64,000 bases of DNA from JBFWVD01 sp050246915 (GTDB lineage: Bacteria; Actinomycetota; Acidimicrobiia; Acidimicrobiales; Ilumatobacteraceae). Positions 57,674 to 64,000 of this stretch are shown in pieces; within the stretch, counting starts at the first letter, position 1, and every line of letters begins with the position of its first letter. Under the pieces are notes generated by a model that saw nothing but the letters and a program-made list of their open reading frames with translations, did not search any database and was not told where the DNA came from. The stretch is from positions 1-64,000 of the forward strand of contig JBFWVD010000025.1 of NCBI GenBank assembly GCA_050246915.1, given 5' to 3'. The translations under genes and the position numbers were made by a program.

Positions 57674-58405
57674 TTGCCCCGCCGCCTGCGCGTCGTCGGA
57701 CCGGGCCGAGCTGGCGGGGCGCTGAGCCTGGCGCTGGCCCAGGTGGGTTGGCGGCTGCTCCCGCCGGTGCGCCATGGCGACTCCCTCACGACCGCTGCCC
57801 GTGGCGTCGATGCCGTGCTCATCGCCACCCCTGACGGCGCTGTGGCCGATGTCGCCTCCCGCATCGAGCCGGTCGACACCACCGTCGTGCTGCACTGCGC
57901 CGGATCGCTCGGCCTCGATGTGCTGGCGCCTCATCACCTTCGGGCCTCAGTGCATCCGCTCATGACGCTGCCGAGCGCCGCAGAGGGCGCGGCCCGTCTG
58001 CATGGCGGGTGGTTCGCCGTTGCTGGATCGCTACCGGAGGCCGACGCGCTGGCGGCGGAGCTCGTCGACGATCTCGGCGGACGATGGTTCAGGGTCGACG
58101 ACGACCATCGGGCGCTCTACCACGCTGCTGCGGTCATTGCGTCGAACCACATCGTGGCGCTGCTCGGCCAGGTCGAGCGCGTCGCAGCCGGCGCCGGCGT
58201 GCCCATGGGTGCGTTCTTCGATCTCATCCGCGCATCGATCGACAACGTGGAGCAGCTCGGTCCTCGTCGGGCGCTCACGGGTCCGGTGGCGCGTGGTGAT
58301 TGGGACACGGTGGCTCGTCATGTTGCCGCTCTTCCCGAGAACGAGCGTGCGGGATACGAGGCGATGGTCGAGCTGGCGGACCGCCTCGTCGACCGGTCAG
58401 GCTGA
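57674..58405 (+). CDS. Rossmann-fold plus DUF2520 protein
   Basis: A 243-residue protein. The N-terminal Rossmann motif is RVVGPGRAGGALSLALAQVG and the C-terminal DUF2520 region has ALYHAAAVIASNHIVALLGQVERVAAGAGV and ALTGPVARGDWDTVARHVAAL. This family often sits beside panC, and it resembles ketopantoate reductases, so it may supply pantoate. The start is a TTG at 57674. Five bases separate it from panC. Confidence 0.82.
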   Translation: MPRRLRVVGPGRAGGALSLALAQVGWRLLPPVRHGDSLTTAARGVDAVLIATPDGAVADVASRIEPVDTTVVLHCAGSLGLDVLAPHHLRASVHPLMTLPSAAEGAARLHGGWFAVAGSLPEADALAAELVDDLGGRWFRVDDDHRALYHAAAVIASNHIVALLGQVERVAAGAGVPMGAFFDLIRASIDNVEQLGPRRALTGPVARGDWDTVARHVAALPENERAGYEAMVELADRLVDRSG

Positions 58406-58409
58406 CCGG

Positions 58410-59267
58410 ATGCAGGTCGTGCACACGATTGACGAGGCCCGAACGATCCTCGATGGTTGGCGGTCCGGCGGAGCGAAGATCGGATTCGTGCCGACGATGG
58501 GTGCACTCCATGCCGGGCACCGAACGCTCATCGAACGATCGGTGGCCGAACGCGATCGCACCGCGGTGTCGGTGTTCGTGAACCCGTTGCAGTTCGGCGC
58601 CAACGAAGACCTCAGTCGCTATCCGCGCACATTGGACGCCGACTCGCAGACGGCCTCGCAGGTTGGTGCCGACCTGGTGTTCGCCCCGTCGGTGAACGAG
58701 ATGTACCCACAGCCGGTGTGGACCTCGATCCGCGTCAACCACATCACCGATCCGCTCGAGGGTGCCAACCGCCCCGGTCACTTCGATGGTGTGGCCACTG
58801 TCGTGCACAAGCTGTTCAACATCATCGGGGCGTGCACCGCCTACTTCGGGGAGAAGGACTGGCAGCAGCTGGCCACCATCCGCCGCATGGTCACCGATCT
58901 GTCAATTCCTGTTGACATCGTCGGTTGTCCGACCGTTCGCGAGCACGACGGGCTGGCGTTGTCGAGCCGCAATGTCTTCCTCGATCCCGAGCAGCGACGC
59001 GAGGCGGTGGCGTTGTCGCGAGCGTTGCGTCATGGCATCGACCTGATCGCCGCCGGTGAGCGCGATCCGTCGGTGGTGGAGAGCGCGATGGCCGCCATGA
59101 TCCCGGCCATCGCGAAACTCGACTACATCGTCGTGGTCGACGCGGCAACGTTGCAGCCCGTGAGCCCGCTGGCCGGCGTGCTACGGCTGCTGGTGGCGGC
59201 GCGGTTTCCATCGGCACGACTCATCGACAACATGGGCATCGACCTGACCCGGCAGGGGGACACGTGA
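58410..59267 (+). CDS. panC: Pantothenate synthetase
   Basis: A 285-residue enzyme that joins pantoate and beta-alanine with ATP. GFVPTMGALHAGHRTLIERS carries the HxGH nucleotidyl-transfer motif, SVFVNPLQFGANEDLSRYPR and FGEKDWQQLATIRRMVTDL are also family signatures. The length is normal. No panD is nearby. It overlaps nadB by four bases. Confidence 0.96.
   Translation: MQVVHTIDEARTILDGWRSGGAKIGFVPTMGALHAGHRTLIERSVAERDRTAVSVFVNPLQFGANEDLSRYPRTLDADSQTASQVGADLVFAPSVNEMYPQPVWTSIRVNHITDPLEGANRPGHFDGVATVVHKLFNIIGACTAYFGEKDWQQLATIRRMVTDLSIPVDIVGCPTVREHDGLALSSRNVFLDPEQRREAVALSRALRHGIDLIAAGERDPSVVESAMAAMIPAIAKLDYIVVVDAATLQPVSPLAGVLRLLVAARFPSARLIDNMGIDLTRQGDT
58904..58915. repeat. Weak CAATTNNAATTG-like site, two mismatches
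   Basis: CAATTCCTGTTG with GT and AC flanks (GTCAA...TTGAC) in panC. Listed only as a weaker relative of the main motif. Confidence 0.3.
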
Positions 59268-60850
59268 TCGACGAAGAGCTCGACCTGTTGGTGGTGGGCT
59301 CCGGTGTTGCGGGTCTGTCCGCAGCTGTGCGCGCGGCCAACCAGGTGGGTCTGCGCGTCGGGGTGCTCACCAAGGCCACGCTCGAGCAGGCGGCCACTCG
59401 CTGGGCGCAAGGTGGCGTAGCCGCCGTGCTCGGCGGTGATCCCGACTCCACCGATCTGCACCTCGCCGACACGCTCGGTGCCGGTGCCGGGTTGTGCGAT
59501 CGCGACGCGGTTCGGGTGCTGGTCGACGAGGGACCGACGCGGGTCACCGAGCTCATCGCCATGGGCGCCATGTTCGACCGTGACGCGTCGGGTCAATTGC
59601 AATTGGCGCGCGAGGGTGGGCATTCATTGCCGCGCATCGTGCATGCCGGCGGCGCGGCCACCGGGGCGGAGATCGAGCGAGCGCTCGTCGTTGCCGTGCA
59701 ACAGACGGCGGCGGCGTTGTACGAGCGATGGTTCGCCCTCGACCTCGTCGTACGCAACGGACGTTGCGCGGGTGTGAAGGCACTCAGCCCTGCTGGTGAA
59801 ATTCGCACGGTGCTGGCCAAGCACGTGCTGCTCGCCACGGGCGGGAGCGGGCAGGTGTTCCACGCCACCACCAACCCCCTCGAGTCGACCGGCGATGGCT
59901 TGGCCATGGCGCTACGCGCTGGCGTGGCCTGTGCGGACGTCGAGTTCATGCAGTTCCATCCCACCGCGCTCGCGGTGGCCAAGATGCCCAAGCCGTTGCT
60001 CACCGAAGCACTGCGGGGGCACGGCGCGTTGCTGCGGGACATGAAGGGGGAGCGCTTCATCGACGAGCTGCAACCGCGCGATGTGGTGAGCCGCGCCGAG
60101 ACGGCGGTGATGATCGAGCAGGAGACCGATCACGTGTGGCTCGATGCCACCGGTCTCGAAGAGTTCGCCGATCGTTTCCCGACCTTGGCCAACGAACTCA
60201 CTGCCGTGGGACTCGACCCGGCCAAGGACTGGCTGCCGGTCGCGCCCGCTGCCCACTACCACTGCGGTGGTGTGGTCACCGATATCGACGGTGCCACCAG
60301 CCTGCCGGGACTGTGGGCCGCCGGAGAGGTGGCCTGCACTGGTGTTCACGGTGCCAATCGCTTGGCGTCCAACTCACTGCTCGAGGGCATGGTGTTCGGC
60401 CCCCGGGTCATCGAAGCGTTGGAAGACGGCGTATCGGGACCCCGACCTACGGGGGCGATGCGGGCCGTGCTCCTCGGTGACGCCATTCCCAGCGGCGTGA
60501 TCGGCGGCATCCTCGTGCAACTGCCGGAAGTGTCCGAGCAACGCGTATCGGGCGATGCGGCGTCGTTGCGCGATCAACTGCAGCGGGTCATGACCGCCAA
60601 GGCGGGTGTGTTGCGCGATCACGATTCGTTGGAGTCAGCCACCGGTCTCGCCCGCGCCGTCGAAGCGGCATCGGAAGCACCCACCACGTCGGCCGAGGTG
60701 GAGGTGCGCAACCTCGGGTCGGTGGCGGCCGCCATCGCGGCGACGGGACTCATGCGTTCCGAGAGCCGCGGTTGCCACACCCGCAGCGACTACCCGGAGT
60801 CGAACGCCGCGCTACGAGTGCGCCTCATCGTGTCCGGCACGCCGCACTGA
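59264..60850 (+). CDS. nadB: L-aspartate oxidase
   Basis: A 528-residue FAD enzyme that makes iminoaspartate for NAD. FAD-binding starts LLVVGSGVAGLSAAVRAA; HLADTLGAGAGLCD, REGGHSLPRIVHAGGAATGAEI, LATGGSGQVFHATTNP and VEFMQFHPTAL, AHYHCGGVVTDIDGATSLPGLWAAGEVACTGVHGANRLASNSLLEGMVFG are typical blocks. Quinolinate synthase (nadA) is absent from the window. The GTG start overlaps the panC stop. An exact CAATT motif lies at 59594. Confidence 0.95.
   Translation: MIDEELDLLVVGSGVAGLSAAVRAANQVGLRVGVLTKATLEQAATRWAQGGVAAVLGGDPDSTDLHLADTLGAGAGLCDRDAVRVLVDEGPTRVTELIAMGAMFDRDASGQLQLAREGGHSLPRIVHAGGAATGAEIERALVVAVQQTAAALYERWFALDLVVRNGRCAGVKALSPAGEIRTVLAKHVLLATGGSGQVFHATTNPLESTGDGLAMALRAGVACADVEFMQFHPTALAVAKMPKPLLTEALRGHGALLRDMKGERFIDELQPRDVVSRAETAVMIEQETDHVWLDATGLEEFADRFPTLANELTAVGLDPAKDWLPVAPAAHYHCGGVVTDIDGATSLPGLWAAGEVACTGVHGANRLASNSLLEGMVFGPRVIEALEDGVSGPRPTGAMRAVLLGDAIPSGVIGGILVQLPEVSEQRVSGDAASLRDQLQRVMTAKAGVLRDHDSLESATGLARAVEAASEAPTTSAEVEVRNLGSVAAAIAATGLMRSESRGCHTRSDYPESNAALRVRLIVSGTPH
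59594..59605. repeat. CAATTNNAATTG motif, exact
   Basis: CAATTGCAATTG in nadB, preceded by GGGT; encodes Q-L-Q-L. Confidence 0.75.
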
Positions 60851-60883
60851 CTCGCTGACGCGACGCGTCCGGCGTGTGACGCG

Positions 60884-61402
60884 CTACGGCGCCGCCCACA
60901 TTCGTTGTGCAAGTTCCCAGCGATCGGCCACTTGCCACTCGCGGGCCCAGCGCTCGATGTAGTTCCGATCAAGGGCCGGTCGGGTGGCGAGTATCGACTC
61001 GATGTCGTCGCGATCCCTGGGCCGCCAGGCGATCAGCTTGTGGACGATGACGTCCTCGACCGTGAGCCAACCATCGACCGCACGATCGTGGGCTTCGAGT
61101 TGGTAGTCGGTTTCGATCTTCAGCAGATCGACCACGACGCTGTTGCCGTTGGCATCTCGACCACGGATGAAGGCCAGGTACGGGTCCCCACCCTCATCGG
61201 CGACCTCCCGGTAGTCGAGACCGAGCGCTTCGGCGGCCGCGGCGACGCCGGCCAGGGAGCGAACGAGGAAGTCGATGTCGGTGGTCTCGCGGGGTACGAG
61301 CCGGAACCGCAGCGCCGCGAATGCCCCGATTCCGACCGGCTCAGCGCCGAGGTCAGTCAGCAGCGCGCGGAATCGTTCGACGTAGTCCAAGGGACTCGGC
61401 AT
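60884..61402 (-). CDS. AbiEii/AbiGii-type nucleotidyltransferase
   Basis: A 172-residue nucleotidyltransferase-fold protein. VGIGAFAALRFRLVPRETTDIDFLVRS has the G-x-x-A-x-x...D-x-D pattern of the NTase active site (Asp pair in TDIDFLV), followed by VVDLLKIETDYQLEAHDRA and DVIVHKLIAWRPRDRDDIESI. This is the AbiEii-like/DUF6036 group found in type IV toxin-antitoxin systems. It is encoded with a small upstream protein, overlapping by 50 bases. The ATG at 61402 fits the start of the domain. Confidence 0.78.
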   Translation of the reverse strand: MPSPLDYVERFRALLTDLGAEPVGIGAFAALRFRLVPRETTDIDFLVRSLAGVAAAAEALGLDYREVADEGGDPYLAFIRGRDANGNSVVVDLLKIETDYQLEAHDRAVDGWLTVEDVIVHKLIAWRPRDRDDIESILATRPALDRNYIERWAREWQVADRWELAQRMWAAP

Positions 61403-61580
61403 ATCGATACAGCTCCGATTCGGTCTTGAGGGGCTCACGCCCCTCGTTGGCACGCTCGGTGTCGATCCATTCGTGCACGGCGAGCCGCCAGCTCGGCGAA
61501 CCCTCGTCGTCGTGCGGTTGGCTCGCGAGCGCGGCGACCTGACGATTCCAGCGTCGACGGTCCTCGGCACTCACCACCAT
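61353..61580 (-). CDS. Small partner of the nucleotidyltransferase
   Basis: A 75-residue protein (RWNRQVAALASQPHDDEGSPSWRLAVHEWIDTERANEGREPLKTESEL) without a recognised fold. It lies immediately upstream of the AbiEii-type gene and overlaps it by 50 bases in another frame, the arrangement of a two-component toxin-antitoxin or AbiE-like unit. Whether it is the antitoxin is inference. Confidence 0.55.
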   Translation of the reverse strand: MVVSAEDRRRWNRQVAALASQPHDDEGSPSWRLAVHEWIDTERANEGREPLKTESELYRYAESLGLRRTIPRAAD

Positions 61581-61638
61581 GACCGGAACGGTACAGCCGT
61601 CGAGGTCGTCGCGTCACCAATGGACGACGGGCCGTCAG

Positions 61639-61644
61639 TAGTGT
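61639..61644 (+). promoter_or_regulatory. -10 element of the scramblase-like gene (leaderless)
   Basis: TAGTGT, eight bases before the ATG at 61653. Confidence 0.4.
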
Positions 61645-61652
61645 CCCGGCCC

Positions 61653-62501
61653 ATGTCCACCACTCCTGCCAACTGGTACCCCGACCCGTTGCGTCGCCAT
61701 CAACTGCGCTACTGGGACGGGCAGGCATGGACGGACCATGTGAGTGACAACGGAATCCAAGGCACCGATCCGGTCGCTGTGCCACCTCCGCCGGTGACGA
61801 GCGCGGGCCCGACGTTCGGCAACAACAAGGTGGCCGATCAAGTGGTGGGATTGGGCATGCGCGGTGCGGGCGTGGATGCCACGCACCTGCCGAGGGGCAC
61901 CGGCACGTTCTTCGGTGAGCCAGTGCTGGTGGTGAACCAGAAGGCGAAGCTCATCGAGGTCACCAACCAGTACGCGGTGTACGACCGCGACGGAAAGCAG
62001 ATCGGCTACGTGACCGAGGTCGGTCAGTCGACCGCGAAGAAGGTGCTGCGCGTCGTTTCCAGCCTCGATCAGTTCATGACCCATCGCCTCGAGGCGCGCG
62101 ACATGAACAACAACGTGGTGTTGCAGTTGACCCGTCCACGCAAGGTTCTCAAGTCCACCGTCATCGTCGCCGACGGCGCCGGCAACGAGATCGGCCGCAT
62201 CGTGCAGGAGAACGCCATCGGCAAGATCCACTTCGGTCTCGAAGCCGGCGGCAACCGGCTGGGGGAGATCCGGGCCGAGAACTGGCGGGCATGGAATTTC
62301 GCCATCGACGACGCGTCGGGCACCGAGGTCGCTCGCATCACCAAGACGTTCGAAGGGGTGATGAAGACCATGTTCACGTCTGCTGACAACTACGTCGTGC
62401 AACTGCACACCGCCATCCCCCAACCCCTGCTCTCGCTCGTGGTGGCCTCGGCGCTCAGCGTCGACACGGCGCTCAAGCAGGATGCCCGAGGCTTCGGCTG
62501 A
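61653..62501 (+). CDS. DUF2510 and scramblase/LURP-one-related protein
   Basis: A 282-residue protein. Residues 8-30 are a DUF2510 motif (WYPDPLRRHQLRYWDGQAWTDHV), often found next to membrane anchors. Residues about 90-270 form a phospholipid-scramblase/LURP-one-like beta barrel (LVVNQKAKLIEVTNQYAVYDRDGKQIGYVTEVG, LKSTVIVADGAGNEIGRIVQENAIGK). Function is uncertain. It lies between the nucleotidyltransferase pair and nadC. Confidence 0.8.
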   Translation: MSTTPANWYPDPLRRHQLRYWDGQAWTDHVSDNGIQGTDPVAVPPPPVTSAGPTFGNNKVADQVVGLGMRGAGVDATHLPRGTGTFFGEPVLVVNQKAKLIEVTNQYAVYDRDGKQIGYVTEVGQSTAKKVLRVVSSLDQFMTHRLEARDMNNNVVLQLTRPRKVLKSTVIVADGAGNEIGRIVQENAIGKIHFGLEAGGNRLGEIRAENWRAWNFAIDDASGTEVARITKTFEGVMKTMFTSADNYVVQLHTAIPQPLLSLVVASALSVDTALKQDARGFG

Positions 62502-62545
62502 TCGTGATGCGTCCAGCGGACCCGATCCGCTAGACATCGAGCCGT

Positions 62546-63406
62546 ATGCCGAGTCCCTTCGATCCACCGATCACCGCCGTTCGAGAGATCGTGACGCGAG
62601 CACTCGCCGAAGACCTCGAACCACTCGGTGATCTCACGGCATCGTTGGTGCCCGCCGGAGCGATGGTGCGGGCCGACATACGGAGCCGGGGAACCGGGGT
62701 CCTGGCCGGAACTGCGTGTGCCGATGAGGTGTGCCGCCAGGTCGACCCGTCGATCATCGTGACGTGGCATCGCCGCGACGGCGAACCGCTCACGCCAGGG
62801 ACCGTGGCCGGCGAGCTGAGCGGACCGCTGGCGTCCGTGCTCACCGCCGAGCGCAGTGCGCTCAACTTCCTGTGCCATCTCTCGGGGGTCGCGTCGGCAA
62901 CGGCCCGGTTCGTTGCTGCGGTGCGCACCGCTAATCCGAGTGTGCGGTTGTGGGACACCCGCAAGACACTGCCCGGCCTGCGAGCACTGGAGAAGGCTGC
63001 GGTGCGCGCCGGTGGAGCGGTGAACCATCGCGGCAACCTCAGCGACTTCATCTTGGTAAAGGACAACCATCTCGCCGGGTTCACGATCACCGAAGCAGTG
63101 CAGCGAGCCAAGGATCGTTGGCCCGGCCGTACCGTCGAGGTGGAGTGCGATCGCATCGAGCAGGTGCGTGAGGCTGTTGCCGCGGGGGCGACGATGGTGA
63201 TGCTCGACAACATGACTCCCGAGCAGGTGGCCGAGTGCGTGCGCCTCGTCGACCATCGTGTCTTGGTGGAGGTGTCGGGAGGCATCACGCTCGACAACAT
63301 CGGTGGCTACGCATCGGCCGGTCCCGATCTGATCTCCACCAGCGCGATCACCCAGAGCGCACCGGCGTTCGACCTTGGCCTCGATCTGCACGTGGAGTTG
63401 GTCTGA
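62546..63406 (+). CDS. nadC: Nicotinate-nucleotide pyrophosphorylase (carboxylating)
   Basis: A 286-residue enzyme that turns quinolinate and PRPP into nicotinate mononucleotide. ALAEDLEPLGDLTASLVP, ERSALNFLCHLSGVASATA, LWDTRKTLPGLRALEKAAVRAGGAVNHR, DFILVKDNHLA and VSGGITLDNIGGYA are family motifs. It follows nadB's pathway step without nadA in this window. Its stop shares a base with the start of coaX (TGATG). Confidence 0.96.
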   Translation: MPSPFDPPITAVREIVTRALAEDLEPLGDLTASLVPAGAMVRADIRSRGTGVLAGTACADEVCRQVDPSIIVTWHRRDGEPLTPGTVAGELSGPLASVLTAERSALNFLCHLSGVASATARFVAAVRTANPSVRLWDTRKTLPGLRALEKAAVRAGGAVNHRGNLSDFILVKDNHLAGFTITEAVQRAKDRWPGRTVEVECDRIEQVREAVAAGATMVMLDNMTPEQVAECVRLVDHRVLVEVSGGITLDNIGGYASAGPDLISTSAITQSAPAFDLGLDLHVELV

Positions 63407-64000
63407 TGTTGTTGGCCATCGATGTCGGGAACACGCAGACGCTGATCGGCCTCTACGAGAAGGACAAGCCCGAGCTCACCGATCACTGGCGCCTCGCCAC
63501 GCACGACGAGCGCACCCGCGACGAGTACGCCCTGATGGTGCAGGAGTTCCTCGGCTTCGGGGGTTTCGATCTCGACGATGTGTCCGGCGTGGCCATCAGC
63601 TCGGTGGTCCCCAAGGTCACGTTCGCGCTGCGAGCCATGTGCACCAAGTACATCGGTACCGATCCGGTCGTCATCGAGCCCGGCGTTCGCACTGGCATGC
63701 CCATCCGCTACGACGATCCAAAGGAGGTCGGTGCCGATCGCATTGCCAATGCCATCGGCGCGTTCGACCTCTTCGGTGGCCCGACGATCGTGGTCGACTT
63801 CGGGACCGCGACCACGTTCGATGTGGTGAGCGCCAAGGGCGAGTATCTCGGAGGCGCCATCGTGCCCGGTGTCGAAGTGAGCCTCGACGCGTTGTTCGGC
63901 AAGGCGGCCGGGCTTCGTCGTGTGGAGCTGGCCAAGCCTCGCAGCGTGATCGGCCGATCGACCGCCGAGGCGATCCAAGCCGGCGTGTTGTACGGCACCG
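63406..64000 (+). CDS. coaX: Type III pantothenate kinase (partial at window edge)
   Basis: The first 198 residues of CoaX, which phosphorylates pantothenate in CoA synthesis. LLAIDVGNTQTLIGLYE is the phosphate-1 motif, SSVVPKVT and GMPIRYDDPKEVGADRIANAIGA follow, and IVVDFGTATTFDVVSAKGEYLGGAIVPG is the second phosphate region. The frame is still open at base 64000. Sitting after panC and nadC it completes a cofactor cluster. The ATG overlaps the nadC stop by one base. Confidence 0.95.
   Translation, partial: MLLAIDVGNTQTLIGLYEKDKPELTDHWRLATHDERTRDEYALMVQEFLGFGGFDLDDVSGVAISSVVPKVTFALRAMCTKYIGTDPVVIEPGVRTGMPIRYDDPKEVGADRIANAIGAFDLFGGPTIVVDFGTATTFDVVSAKGEYLGGAIVPGVEVSLDALFGKAAGLRRVELAKPRSVIGRSTAEAIQAGVLYGT

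Noticed and set aside
63735..63760. GCATTGCCAATGC dyad in coaX
   Set aside because: Its halves are in the opposite order (ATTG then CAAT) from the CAATT motif and it encodes the conserved R-I-A-N-A segment.

Overview
The window is high-GC, densely packed bacterial chromosome that reads as an actinobacterium, most likely of the class Acidimicrobiia (Ilumatobacter-like). This rests on F420-type enzymes (LLM oxidoreductase, Ddn-like protein, DUF2342 metalloprotease), a SigR/RsrA-type sigma/anti-sigma pair, a topoisomerase I with a Lys/Ala-rich tail and no zinc fingers, an actinobacterial Tad pilus locus beside an MrfA-type helicase, and the cofactor cluster panC-nadB-nadC-coaX. Class-level placement is inference. 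No prophage, CRISPR array, rRNA or plasmid origin was seen.

Layout. 1-5.0 kb: a membrane-protein tail, a MarR regulator, gpsA, and a two-gene operon for an LLM oxidoreductase and a double CoA-transferase. 5.1-11.4 kb: cupredoxin-like lipoprotein, DUF2231 protein, RNB exoribonuclease, YcaQ-type glycosylase, cyclophilin, ClC channel and a DksA-like miniprotein. 11.4-16.3 kb: a four-gene operon (lipoprotein, peptidoglycan-binding adaptor, MacB-like ATPase and permease) whose three junctions are all 4-base GTGA overlaps. 18.5-25.8 kb: principal-type sigma factor, a compact Tad operon, and a convergent helicase sharing a hairpin terminator with it. 25.8-37.2 kb: STAS protein, NhaA, a secreted CAP protein with three C-terminal repeats, acyl-CoA dehydrogenase, then topA and MFS-tmk-holB. 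37.9-48.1 kb is accessory in character, beginning at tRNA-Thr(CGT): cupin, SnoaL-like protein, MerR-VOC fusion, zinc-finger protein, VapC, serine hydrolase, dehydratase pair, an IS630 transposase scrap and an XRE regulator. 48.1-64 kb: SGNH lipoprotein, methyltransferase, fused pabB-pabC, sigR/rsrA, a 46-residue membrane protein, DUF2342, tilS, hpt, ftsH, a phosphatase-like protein without the catalytic Cys, DUF2520, panC, nadB, an AbiEii-type nucleotidyltransferase pair, a scramblase-like protein, nadC and coaX (cut by the window edge).

The most unexpected signal is at DNA level. The 12-base palindrome CAATTNNAATTG occurs exactly six times, with three one-mismatch copies, all inside genes. 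It falls in different reading frames and uses codons (ATT, TTG, CAA) that the surrounding GC-rich genes mostly avoid. This looks like a dispersed, protein-recognised or highly iterated chromosomal motif. A second recurrent signal is a TANNNT hexamer 6-10 bases before the start codon of many genes, without a clear Shine-Dalgarno, which suggests extensive leaderless transcription. Three minus-strand upstream regions also share the exact 11-mer TACCCTTGACC. Other notable items are a perfect 42-bp palindrome in an intergenic region, a MerR promoter with a 19-base spacer and centred dyad, a stellacyanin-like copper-site variant, and several enzyme-fold proteins that have lost catalytic residues.
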